From: Shumkonia mesophila | Lineage (GTDB): Bacteria; Pseudomonadota; Alphaproteobacteria; Rhodospirillales; Shumkoniaceae | Direction: 5' to 3' | DNA length: 64,000 nt | NCBI RefSeq assembly: GCF_026163695.1 | Contig: NZ_JAOTID010000010.1 | Span: forward strand, 1-64,000 | In this document: one piece after another, positions 16,748 through 24,668 of the stretch | How positions within the stretch are numbered: the first letter of the stretch is position 1 | How the letters are laid out: each line of letters begins with the position of its first letter | Made by a program: the position numbers and the translations under genes | The notes under the pieces: model-generated | Database searches by the model: none | Seen by the model: only the letters and a program-made list of their open reading frames with translations | Told to the model about the DNA's origin: nothing

Positions 16748-17625
16748 TGTGCGTTACATGCGGCTGCGGGCAACCCGGCCACGACCATGACCACGATCAT
16801 GCCCATCCCCACGATCATGACCATGATCACGGCCATTCCCACGACCACGATCATGGTCACGACCATGACCACGAGCACGGGCATTCCCACGAGCACGGAA
16901 CGATGGGAGCCGTCCACGACGCGGCCACCAGCGAGGCCCGAATCGTTCAGATCGAGCAGGACATCCTGTCCGTCAACAACCGCTACGCCGATGCCAACCG
17001 GCGCCTTCTGGCCGGCCGCGGCGTCTTCGCGGTGAACCTGGTGTCCAGCCCGGGGTCGGGCAAGACGACGCTGCTGGTTCGCACCATTTCGGACTTGAAG
17101 GATCGCTTCCCGGTTTCGGTGATCGAAGGCGACCAGGAAACCGAGTTCGACGCCGAGCGTATCCGCAAGACCGGGGCCAAGGCCATTCAGCTCAACACCG
17201 GCAAGGGCTGCCATCTGGACGCCCACATGGTCGGCCACGCGCTGGAGGAACTGGACCCGGCCGAGGGCGGCGTGCTGTTCGTCGAGAACGTCGGCAACCT
17301 GATCTGCCCGTCGGCCTTCGACCTCGGCGAGGCCCACAAGATCGTCGTGCTGTCGGTGACCGAGGGCGAGGACAAACCGCTGAAGTATCCCGACATGTTC
17401 TTCCAGGCCGATCTGATGCTCCTCAACAAGATCGACCTGCTGCCCTACCTCAATTTCGACGTCGACAAGAGCATCGAGTTCGCCCAACGGGTCAATCCCG
17501 ACATCCAGGTGATCAAGGTATCGGCGACTTCGGGCGAGGGCATGCAGGCTTGGTACGACTGGATATCGCGCCGCCGCGACGCCACGGTGAGCGCCTGGGA
17601 GCGCGCCAAACGCCTGCACGCGTGA
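16747..17625 (+). CDS. hypB: Hydrogenase nickel incorporation GTPase HypB
   Basis: A 292-residue SIMIBI-class GTPase. It begins MCVTCGCG, the CxxCGC high-affinity nickel motif, followed by a long His/Asp-rich nickel-storage stretch (about residues 12-51, alternating HD/DHGH units). The G-domain has [12 protein letters not shown] (P-loop), [15 protein letters not shown], the CH pair in [11 protein letters not shown] that holds the dimer metal site, and NKIDLL. It supplies nickel to the large subunit in a GTP-dependent way. The His-rich run suggests nickel buffering in addition to delivery. Confidence 0.95.
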   Translation: MCVTCGCGQPGHDHDHDHAHPHDHDHDHGHSHDHDHGHDHDHEHGHSHEHGTMGAVHDAATSEARIVQIEQDILSVNNRYADANRRLLAGRGVFAVNLVSSPGSGKTTLLVRTISDLKDRFPVSVIEGDQETEFDAERIRKTGAKAIQLNTGKGCHLDAHMVGHALEELDPAEGGVLFVENVGNLICPSAFDLGEAHKIVVLSVTEGEDKPLKYPDMFFQADLMLLNKIDLLPYLNFDVDKSIEFAQRVNPDIQVIKVSATSGEGMQAWYDWISRRRDATVSAWERAKRLHA

Positions 17626-17641
17626 GGCGGCGAGGGAAGCC

Positions 17642-18724
17642 ATGAGCGGCGATGTCATCGCGCGTCTTTTCGACCTGCCGCGCGAGGTGCCTCCCATCCT
17701 GGGCGTCGGAGCCTTCCTGAAGAATACGGTGTGCGTGGCCTCGGGACGGCAGGCCGCGGTTTCGCACGCCATCGGCAACCTCGATACCGTCGAAGCCGTG
17801 CTGGCCTTTGAGGAAACCGTGTCGCGCATCCTGGAAGCCACCGGCGCGACCCCGGTGGCAGTGGCCCATGACCTTCACCCCGATTTCCACAGCAGCCGGT
17901 TCGCCGCCGGGCTGGGGGTCGAGACCATCGCCGTGCAGCACCATCACGCCCATGTGGCGGCGGTGATGGCCGAGCATGGATTGGAAGGGCCGGTTCTGGG
18001 CCTGTCGCTCGACGGCTTCGGGCTGGGGCCGGGCAATCAGTCGTGGGGCGGCGAACTGCTGCGGGTGGACGCCGAGGGCTTCGAGCGCCTGGGCCATCTG
18101 GCCCCGCTCAAGCAGCCGGGCGGCGACGCGGCGGCGCGGCAGCCGTGGCGGATGGGGGCGGCGGCCCTGTACGCCATGGGACGGGGCGGCGAGATCGCCG
18201 GCCGTTATGCGGCGATCAAAGGCGCCGAGGTGGTCGGCCGCATGCTGGAGGCGAACGTCAACTGCCCGCCGACATCGAGCGCCGGACGCCTGTTCGACGC
18301 CGCTTGCGGTCTGCTGGGCGTCAAGCTGGTGGCCGGCTTCGAGGGCGAGGCGCCGATGGAACTGGAAAGTTTGGTGACTCATCCCCAGATTCAACCGGAC
18401 GGATGGCGCCTGCGCGACGGCGTGCTCGACCTGCTGCCGCTCCTGCGTTCCCTGAGCGAGATGGACGCCGACGTCGGCGCCGATCTTTTCCACGGCACCC
18501 TGACGGCGGCGCTTGCCGAATGGGTTTCGAGCGCCGCAGAACGGACGGGCATCCGCGACGTAGCGTTTTGCGGTGGCTGTTTCCTTAATGCCGTCCTGCG
18601 CGAAGGGCTGGCGGCAGCATTGGAAAGCAAGCGACTGACCCCCCGCATCGCCCGGGCGATCACGCCCGGCGACGGGGCCATCAGTCTTGGGCAGGCCTGG
18701 GCGGTGGGACTGCTGAAATCCTGA
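17642..18724 (+). CDS. hypF: Stand-alone HypF carbamoyltransferase (Kae1-like) domain
   Basis: A 360-residue protein that aligns only with the C-terminal half of HypF (normally about 750 residues). Visible Kae1-like landmarks are GVGAFLKNTVCVA, SHAIGNLDTVEA, AHDLHPDFHSSRFA, the metal-binding VQHHHAHVAAVMAEHG, LDGFGLGPGNQSWGGELL, NCPPTSSAGRLFDAACGLLG and FCGGCFLNAVL. The acylphosphatase, zinc-finger and YrdC-like domains that make carbamoyl-adenylate are absent. hypB stops 16 bases before its ATG, so this is not a frameshift remnant. It should still transfer carbamoyl to HypE Cys349, but carbamoyl-AMP must be made by another protein. Confidence 0.88.
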   Translation: MSGDVIARLFDLPREVPPILGVGAFLKNTVCVASGRQAAVSHAIGNLDTVEAVLAFEETVSRILEATGATPVAVAHDLHPDFHSSRFAAGLGVETIAVQHHHAHVAAVMAEHGLEGPVLGLSLDGFGLGPGNQSWGGELLRVDAEGFERLGHLAPLKQPGGDAAARQPWRMGAAALYAMGRGGEIAGRYAAIKGAEVVGRMLEANVNCPPTSSAGRLFDAACGLLGVKLVAGFEGEAPMELESLVTHPQIQPDGWRLRDGVLDLLPLLRSLSEMDADVGADLFHGTLTAALAEWVSSAAERTGIRDVAFCGGCFLNAVLREGLAAALESKRLTPRIARAITPGDGAISLGQAWAVGLLKS

Positions 18725-18740
18725 ACGGAGAAGAAAAAAG

Positions 18741-18980
18741 ATGTGTCTGGCAATCCCGGCAAAAGTGGTGGAACTGGCTGAAGGCGGCATGGCCTCGGTC
18801 GACATCGGCGGCGTCAAGAAAAGCATATCGGTGTCGCTGGTCGAGGGCGTCAAGGTCGGTGACTACGTGATCATCCATACCGGCTTCGCGCTGTCCAAGC
18901 TCGATCCCGAGGAAGCCGAGAAGACGCTTGAACTGTTCGCCGAGATGGCGGCCCTGACAGGGGAGTCGACGCGGCATTGA
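18741..18980 (+). CDS. hypC: Hydrogenase assembly chaperone HypC
   Basis: A 79-residue chaperone with the diagnostic MCLAIPAKV N-terminus; Cys2 helps hold the Fe(CN)2CO group with HypD. The remainder (VDIGGVKKSISVSLVEGVKVGDYVIIHTGFALSKLDPEEAEKTL) matches the family. GGAGAAGAAAAAAG precedes the ATG. The stop overlaps the hypD start (TTGA), indicating translational coupling with its partner. Confidence 0.95.
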   Translation: MCLAIPAKVVELAEGGMASVDIGGVKKSISVSLVEGVKVGDYVIIHTGFALSKLDPEEAEKTLELFAEMAALTGESTRH

Positions 18981-20122
18981 AATACGTCGAGGAATTCCGC
19001 GACGGCCAGATGGCCAGAACGCTCGCCGCCAAGATCGCGGCGGAGGTTCGGCCCGACCGTCGCTATCACATCATGGAGTTCTGCGGCGGCCACACCCACG
19101 CCATCTTCCGCTATGGCGTTCAGGACCTGCTGCCGGCGGCGGTGCGCCTCATTCACGGGCCGGGCTGCCCGGTCTGCGTGCTGCCGATCGGGCGCATCGA
19201 CAACGCGGTGGAATTGGCCGGCAAGGAGGGGGTCACCCTCTGCACCTACGGCGATTTGTTGCGGGTGCCCGGTTCCAACGGCATGAGTCTCTTGCGCGCC
19301 AAGGCCGACGGCGCCGATGTGCGGATGGTCTATTCGACCCTGGATGCCTTGCGCATCGCCGCCGACAACCCGGATCGCCAAGTCATCTTTTTTGCCATCG
19401 GCTTCGAGACGACGACGCCGCCCACGGCCATCGCCATCAAGGAGGCCAAGGCCCAAAAGCTCGCCAACTTCAGCGTGTTCTGCAATCACGTCCTGACGCC
19501 GGCGGCCATCGTCAACATCCTGGAAAGTCCGGAGGTCCGTAAACTGGGCACCATTGCGCTCGACGCCTTCCTCGGGCCGGCCCACGTGTCCGCGGTCATC
19601 GGCAGTCGGCCGTTCGAGTTCTTCGCCGAGGAGTACCAGCGGCCGGTGGTGATCGCCGGCTTCGAGCCGCTCGACGTCATGCAGTCGGTGCTGATGCTCA
19701 TCCGCCAGCTCAACGATGGCCGCGCCGAGGTCGAAAACGAATACACCCGCGTCGTCACGCGGGACGGCAACGTCAAGGCGCAGGCCCTGGTCGCCGAGGT
19801 TTTCGAACTGCGCTCCAGCTTCGAGTGGCGGGGCCTGGGGCAGGTGCCCTACAGCGCGCTCAGGATCAAGGCCGAGTTCGCTGACTTCGACGCCGAGGGG
19901 CGCTTCCCGGTGTCGCCGTCGCAGGGCAAGGAGAACAAGGCCTGCGAGTGCGGCGCCATCCTGCGCGGCGTCAAGAAGCCGACCGACTGCAAGATCTTCG
20001 GTACCGTGTGCACCCCGGAAACGCCGATGGGGTCGTGCATGGTGTCTTCCGAAGGGGCGTGCGCCGCCTACTACACCTTTGGCCGCTTCCGCGAGCCCCA
20101 GACGGACCGCGCGGCGTCGTAG
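18977..20122 (+). CDS. hypD: Hydrogenase formation protein HypD
   Basis: A 381-residue iron-sulfur scaffold with the family signatures FCGGHTHAI, HGPGCPVCVLP, FAIGFETTTPPTA, FCNHVLTPAA and the C-terminal cysteine cluster (CECGAILRG, DCKIFGTVCTP, GSCMVSSEGACAAY) that holds the 4Fe-4S centre. HypD and HypC assemble the Fe(CN)2CO unit before transfer to the large subunit. Translation appears to start at TTG 18977, overlapping the hypC stop. The gene ends 20 bases from a convergent histidine kinase gene. Confidence 0.95.
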   Translation: MKYVEEFRDGQMARTLAAKIAAEVRPDRRYHIMEFCGGHTHAIFRYGVQDLLPAAVRLIHGPGCPVCVLPIGRIDNAVELAGKEGVTLCTYGDLLRVPGSNGMSLLRAKADGADVRMVYSTLDALRIAADNPDRQVIFFAIGFETTTPPTAIAIKEAKAQKLANFSVFCNHVLTPAAIVNILESPEVRKLGTIALDAFLGPAHVSAVIGSRPFEFFAEEYQRPVVIAGFEPLDVMQSVLMLIRQLNDGRAEVENEYTRVVTRDGNVKAQALVAEVFELRSSFEWRGLGQVPYSALRIKAEFADFDAEGRFPVSPSQGKENKACECGAILRGVKKPTDCKIFGTVCTPETPMGSCMVSSEGACAAYYTFGRFREPQTDRAAS

Positions 20123-20141
20123 GCCAGGCCTTGGGTGCCGG

Positions 20142-21443
20142 TTAGGCGGCCTGGAACGGCAGGGCGAACCGGAACTGCGCCCCTTGTCCCGGCGCAGACG
20201 ACACCATCAAATGGGCGCCGTGCGCCTCGACGATGGATCGGCAGATGGAAAGGCCGATTCCCAAGCCGTCGGATTTCGTCGAAAAGAAGGGCTCGAACAG
20301 CCGCATGCGGATTTCCGGCGGAATGCCCGGTCCGCTGTCCTCGACCGAGACGACGATCCCCTCCGGCGAGGGCTCCGTGCTGATCACCAACTGCCGCCGC
20401 GCGGGGTCGTTACCGCTCATCGCGTCGATGCCATTGCGCGCCAGGTTGACGATCACCTGCTGGATCTGCACGATGTCGACAAACGCCGTCGGCAGCTGCT
20501 CGGCCAGTTGAAGGCGCATGTCGACGTTTCGACGGTTGGCTTCGCCCTGGATGAGTTCGGCGGCGTCGCGGATCAGGCTGTTGACGTCGGTCCGCACTTT
20601 TTCCTGCTCGTGTTTTTCGATGAACTTGCGGGTGCGGCGGATGATCTCGCTGGCCCGTTTCGCTTGCCCGACGATCAGGCGCAGGGCCGTCAAGGCGTTG
20701 TCGGGGTTGCCTCCCGGTGGAAACAGCGCGTCGACGCCGCCCTCGGCGCAGGTCGAGATAGCGGTCAACGGCTGGCTGAGTTCGTGGGCGAACTGGGCGG
20801 CCATCTCCCCCATGGCGCTGACCCGCGAGGCGTGGGCCAGTTCCAACTGAAGGACGCGCACGGTTTCGGCGGCACGGTGACGTTCACTGATGTCGGCGGC
20901 CGCCGTCACCAGCACCGCCTCGCCGGCCAGCCGGACCTTCTGGAAAAAAACCAGCACCATGCGCTCTCCGCCGTCCGTCCGGGACAGCCGTCCTTCCGTC
21001 TGGCCGGTGCCGTTGCGGCCGGTCAGGGCGCGGCGCCATTGCTCGCGGTCGTTGGGCACGAAACCCAGGTCCCGGATGTCGAGGCCGTCGAGCGGGGCTC
21101 CGTCATGCCCGCAAAGGCTGCTGGCGGTGGCGTTCGAAAACAGGATGACGCCGTCGCGAAGGCGGGCAATCAGCAGCGCGACGGGTGCCGTTTCGGCGAT
21201 GGCCCGGAACTTTCGTTCGCTGTCCCGCAGGCGAGTCTCTATCTTCGACCGCCGGGCCATTTCACGACGCAGCAGCAGGAACAGCAGGACCGTCGTGCAA
21301 AGGACGAAGGCGCTTCCCTTGAAGGTTTGCACGGTCGAAACGGCTTCCGGAAACAGCGTTTGGACCACTTGGTCGGAGCCGGCGATCCACAGGCCAGAAA
21401 ATCCAGCGTAGATCACGGCGAGTTTTAATGGAAAGTTCCCCAT
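20142..21443 (-). CDS. Membrane-anchored PAS sensor histidine kinase placed antisense within the hyp cluster
   Basis: A kinase of 433 residues if the ATG at 21443 (MGNFPLK) is used; an ATG four codons upstream (21455) is also possible. Two N-terminal hydrophobic segments (about residues 6-22 and 42-59) form a short anchor, then one PAS domain (about 73-187). The HisKA motif is MAAQFAHELSQPLTAI, of the FixL/TodS-like HPK4 type, with the phospho-His at about 220. The ATPase domain has NLARNGIDAM, DSGPGIP and DGLGIGLSICRS. No response regulator is adjacent. Its position between hypD and hypE makes a link with hydrogenase expression plausible (oxygen, redox or H2), but only by context. Confidence 0.88.
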   Translation of the reverse strand: MGNFPLKLAVIYAGFSGLWIAGSDQVVQTLFPEAVSTVQTFKGSAFVLCTTVLLFLLLRREMARRSKIETRLRDSERKFRAIAETAPVALLIARLRDGVILFSNATASSLCGHDGAPLDGLDIRDLGFVPNDREQWRRALTGRNGTGQTEGRLSRTDGGERMVLVFFQKVRLAGEAVLVTAAADISERHRAAETVRVLQLELAHASRVSAMGEMAAQFAHELSQPLTAISTCAEGGVDALFPPGGNPDNALTALRLIVGQAKRASEIIRRTRKFIEKHEQEKVRTDVNSLIRDAAELIQGEANRRNVDMRLQLAEQLPTAFVDIVQIQQVIVNLARNGIDAMSGNDPARRQLVISTEPSPEGIVVSVEDSGPGIPPEIRMRLFEPFFSTKSDGLGIGLSICRSIVEAHGAHLMVSSAPGQGAQFRFALPFQAA

Positions 21444-21629
21444 GGGCGCGTTCAAGAAAACCTCCCCCCGCCGACTCCGAAATGGGTCGGATTGCGCATT
21501 TCTTATCTTAATAACCTCCGTACTCTACTTTTGATCATGAACGTTTCGGGCGGTTTTTTCAATCGATCCGCTTCCAATCGGCCAAGGAAAGCTTACGTTC
21601 AGGCGGGAGGCGGCTTTGGTGATGCGTCG

Positions 21630-21836
21630 ATGACTGTCCTGATGGCCGGTGTCGCCCTGCTGGGCATGGTGCTGGGTGTTTTCTGGTGGAAGGATAGGAC
21701 GGATCGCCTGTGGGTGGCGCGACTGGCCTACAGCCGTTTCACGGCTAGGTTGGCGGTGCTGGGGGCGGCCCTGGCCGGGGTCGGCGCGCTGATGGTTCTG
21801 CAGTCCCTCTTCGATCTGGGGGCGGGCGGCGGATGA
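21630..21836 (+). CDS. Small two-helix membrane protein upstream of hypE
   Basis: If translation starts at ATG 21630 the product is 68 residues with two predicted membrane helices (MTVLMAGVALLGMVLGVFWW and LAVLGAALAGVGALMVLQSL) joined by a basic loop. Longer starts at 21537 (ATG) or 21492 (TTG) remain open in the same frame; no start has a good ribosome-binding site. I do not recognise the family. It ends 79 bases before hypE and runs in the same direction, between the antisense kinase and hypE. Confidence 0.5.
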   Translation: MTVLMAGVALLGMVLGVFWWKDRTDRLWVARLAYSRFTARLAVLGAALAGVGALMVLQSLFDLGAGGG

Positions 21837-21915
21837 CCAACGGGCTGGTGCATCGCGTGGAATGGCCCGCTATAGTCACCGCCCGGAGACCCCACCCTGC
21901 GGAGAAGCGGAGCCC

Positions 21916-22965
21916 ATGAGCCAGGCCAAGAGACCCTATGCCCGTCCCCTCGACTTCACGACCCGCAAGGTCGACCTGACCCACGGCAGCGGCGGGCGCG
22001 CCATGGCCCAGCTGATCGAGGAACTGTTCGAGCGGGCTTTCGACAATCCGCTGCTGTCGCAGCGCAACGACCAGGCGGTCTTCGATATCCCCAAGGGCCG
22101 GATGGCGATGACCACCGACGGCTTCGTCATCTCGCCGCTGTTCTTTCCCGGCGGCAACATCGGCTCGCTGGCCGTTCATGGAACGGTCAACGATGTTGCC
22201 ATGGCGGGGGCGCAACCGCTCTATCTGTCGTCCGGTTTCATCATCGAGGAGGGATTCCCGCTCGCCGATCTGAAGAAGATCGTCGAGTCCATGGCCGAAG
22301 CGGCCCGCAATGCCGGCGTGGCGATCGTCACCGGCGACACCAAGGTGGTTGAGAGGGGCAGCGCCGACGGTGTCTTCATCACCACCACCGGCGTCGGCAT
22401 CGTGCCGGAAGGCGTCCACGTCTCGGCTAACAACGCCCGGCCGGGAGACAAGATCCTGGTCAGCGGCAGCATGGGCGACCATGGCGTCGCCATCATGTCG
22501 ACGCGCGAGAACCTGACGTTCGAAACCGAAATCCAGTCCGATTGCGCCTCGCTCAACGGGCTGGTGGCGCGCATGGTGGCGGCGGTGCCCGGCATTCACG
22601 TCCTGCGCGACCCCACCCGCGGCGGCCTGGCTGCCGTGCTCAACGAGATCGCCCTGCAATCCGGCGTCGGCATCAAGATCCGCGAGGACGCCATCCCCAT
22701 TCGTCCCGAGGTGCACGGGGCGTGCGAACTGCTGGGGCTCGACCCCCTTTATGTGGCAAACGAAGGCAAGCTGGTGGCCTTCTGTGCCACCGCCGATGCC
22801 GACCGCCTGCTGGCGGCGATGCGCGAGGACCCGCTGGGCCGCGAGGCCTCGATCATCGGCGAGGTCGTCGAGGACACCCGTCGTTTCGTGCAGATGGAAA
22901 CCACCTTTGGCGGCAGCCGCATCGTCGACTGGCTGGCCGGCGAGCAGCTGCCGCGCATCTGCTGA
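21916..22965 (+). CDS. hypE: Hydrogenase maturation protein HypE
   Basis: A 349-residue PurM-like enzyme that dehydrates a C-terminal thiocarboxamide to thiocyanate, the source of the cyanide ligands. Signatures are LTHGSGGRAMAQLIEE, FDIPKGRMAMTTDGFVISPLFFPGG, VHGTVNDVAMAGAQPLYLS, VTGDTKVVERG and RDPTRGGLAAVLNE. The protein ends ...PRIC, with the acceptor Cys349 as last residue. The ATG at 21916 follows GGAGAAG. Its TGA overlaps the hypX ATG by one base. The carbamoyl donor should be the stand-alone HypF domain encoded at 17642. Confidence 0.95.
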   Translation: MSQAKRPYARPLDFTTRKVDLTHGSGGRAMAQLIEELFERAFDNPLLSQRNDQAVFDIPKGRMAMTTDGFVISPLFFPGGNIGSLAVHGTVNDVAMAGAQPLYLSSGFIIEEGFPLADLKKIVESMAEAARNAGVAIVTGDTKVVERGSADGVFITTTGVGIVPEGVHVSANNARPGDKILVSGSMGDHGVAIMSTRENLTFETEIQSDCASLNGLVARMVAAVPGIHVLRDPTRGGLAAVLNEIALQSGVGIKIREDAIPIRPEVHGACELLGLDPLYVANEGKLVAFCATADADRLLAAMREDPLGREASIIGEVVEDTRRFVQMETTFGGSRIVDWLAGEQLPRIC

Positions 22966-24668
22966 TGAGAATTCTCTTTCTCACCCACAGTTTCAATGGG
23001 TTGAGCCAGCGTCTTTACGTAGAGCTTGAGAAAATGGGGCACGACCTCTCGGTCGAGTTCGACATCAACGACCAGGTGACGGTCGAAGCGGTCGAGATGT
23101 TCCGTCCGGACCTCATCATCGCTCCCTACCTGCGGCGGGCCATTCCGGAAACGGTGTGGCGCCGCCACGTCTGCCTGATCGTCCATCCGGGCATCAAGGG
23201 CGACCGCGGGCCATCGGCGCTCGACTGGGCGATCCTCGGGGGCGAGCGCGAATGGGGCGTCACCGTCCTGCAGGCGGCGGCGGAAATGGACGCCGGCGAC
23301 ATCTGGGCTTCGGTGCCGTTCGCCATGCGACCGGGCGCCAAGAGCAGCCTTTACCGGCGAGAGGTGACGGACGCGGCGGCGGAGGCCGTGCTGCTGGCGG
23401 TCGAGCGCTTCGCCGCTGGGGCTTTCAGGCCCGAGCCGCTGGATGCGTCGGTGCCTGACGTGCGCGGCACCTGGCATCCACTGATGAGGGAGGAAGACCG
23501 CGCCATCGACTGGCGATGCGACGACACCGAAACGATCCTTCGCAAGATCCGCTCGGCGGATGGATTCCCCGGCGTGCGCGACCGTATCGGAGGTGTCGAA
23601 TTCGCCCTCTTCGACGCCCATCCCGAGGCCGCGCTGCGCGGCCCACCGGGCGACATCGTCGGCAAACGCCACGAAGCCATCTGCCGGGCGACGACGGACG
23701 GCGCGGTGTGGATCACCCATCTGAAGCCGGCCCCGGCCGACAACGAGCGAAGCTTCAAGCGGCCCGCCGTCCTGGCCCTCGGCACGATGCTGGAGGACGT
23801 ACCCGAAATCCCGGCTTCCGGCGCCGAAACCACGTGGCGGGACATCTGGTACGAAGAAAAGGGAGCGGTCGGTTACCTTTTCTTCCCCTTCTACAACGGC
23901 GCCATGGGCACCGCCCAGTGCCAGCGCCTGGAAGCCGCCTATCGCAAAGCCTGCGCGTGCGATACCCGGGTCGTCGTGCTGATGGGCGGCGAGGAATTCT
24001 GGTCGAACGGCCTGCATCTGGGAGCCATCGAGGCGGCCGACAGCGCACCCGAGGAATCGTGGCACAACATCAATGCCATGGACGACCTCTGCCGGGCCAT
24101 CCTCACTACCGGCAGCCACTTGACGGTGGCGGCGCTGCGCGGCAACGCCGGGGCGGGCGGGGTGTTTCTGGCCCTGGCGGCCGACCGCGTCATGGCGGCC
24201 TCGCGAATTGTGCTCAACCCGCACTACAAGAACATGGGCAACCTCTATGGTTCCGAATACTGGACCTATCGGCTGCCGAAACGGGTGGGCGCGGCGGGAG
24301 TCGAGGAGGTCATGGGGCGGAGGCTGCCGATAGGCGCTCGGCAGGCGGCCGGGATCGGCCTGATCGACGGCTGTTTCGAGGCCAGGGGCGAGGCGCTCGA
24401 CGCCGCCATCCGGGCCTATGCCGAGGATCTGGCGGGCGATTCCTTCGCCGAAACCGTGCGCCGGAAGAACGAACGGCGGCAAGCCGACGAGCGGAAAAAG
24501 CCGCTCGAATCCTATCGCCGCGAAGAGTTGGAACGCCTGCGCCTCAACTTCTTCGGCTTCGATCCCAGCTATCACGTTGCCCGCTATCACTTCATCCGCA
24601 AGCTGCCGCTGGCGCGGACGCCCTTCTATTTGGCCCGGCACCGGCGAATCGGTCCGCGGAGCGGCTAG
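22965..24668 (+). CDS. hypX: HypX (HoxX): CO-ligand-producing hydrogenase maturation factor
   Basis: A 567-residue two-domain protein. The N-terminal part (about 1-270) is formyltransferase-like, with the hallmark HPGIKGDRGPSALDWAI and ADGFPGVRDRI. The C-terminal part (about 290-510) is crotonase/enoyl-CoA hydratase-like (YLFFPFYNGAMGTAQCQRL, GGEEFWSNGLHLG, LRGNAGAGGVFLALAADRVMA, LNPHYKNMGNLYGSEYW). In studied HypX proteins the formyl group of 10-formyl-THF is passed to CoA and then decarbonylated to CO, mainly for oxygen-exposed hydrogenases. It overlaps the hypE stop by one base. Formyl-THF synthetase is encoded 1.3 kb downstream. The end overlaps the convergent MFS gene by 4 bases. Confidence 0.92.
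   Translation: MRILFLTHSFNGLSQRLYVELEKMGHDLSVEFDINDQVTVEAVEMFRPDLIIAPYLRRAIPETVWRRHVCLIVHPGIKGDRGPSALDWAILGGEREWGVTVLQAAAEMDAGDIWASVPFAMRPGAKSSLYRREVTDAAAEAVLLAVERFAAGAFRPEPLDASVPDVRGTWHPLMREEDRAIDWRCDDTETILRKIRSADGFPGVRDRIGGVEFALFDAHPEAALRGPPGDIVGKRHEAICRATTDGAVWITHLKPAPADNERSFKRPAVLALGTMLEDVPEIPASGAETTWRDIWYEEKGAVGYLFFPFYNGAMGTAQCQRLEAAYRKACACDTRVVVLMGGEEFWSNGLHLGAIEAADSAPEESWHNINAMDDLCRAILTTGSHLTVAALRGNAGAGGVFLALAADRVMAASRIVLNPHYKNMGNLYGSEYWTYRLPKRVGAAGVEEVMGRRLPIGARQAAGIGLIDGCFEARGEALDAAIRAYAEDLAGDSFAETVRRKNERRQADERKKPLESYRREELERLRLNFFGFDPSYHVARYHFIRKLPLARTPFYLARHRRIGPRSG

Noticed and set aside
16787-16905. The repetitive CATGACCACGA-like units in hypB as a DNA repeat or CRISPR-like element
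   Set aside because: They encode the in-frame His/Asp-rich nickel-binding stretch of HypB and have no spacer-repeat organisation.
17642-18724. The short hypF as a pseudogene or frameshifted full-length gene
   Set aside because: hypB ends 16 bases before its ATG and no N-terminal HypF motifs occur in any frame nearby; all Kae1-like motifs are intact.
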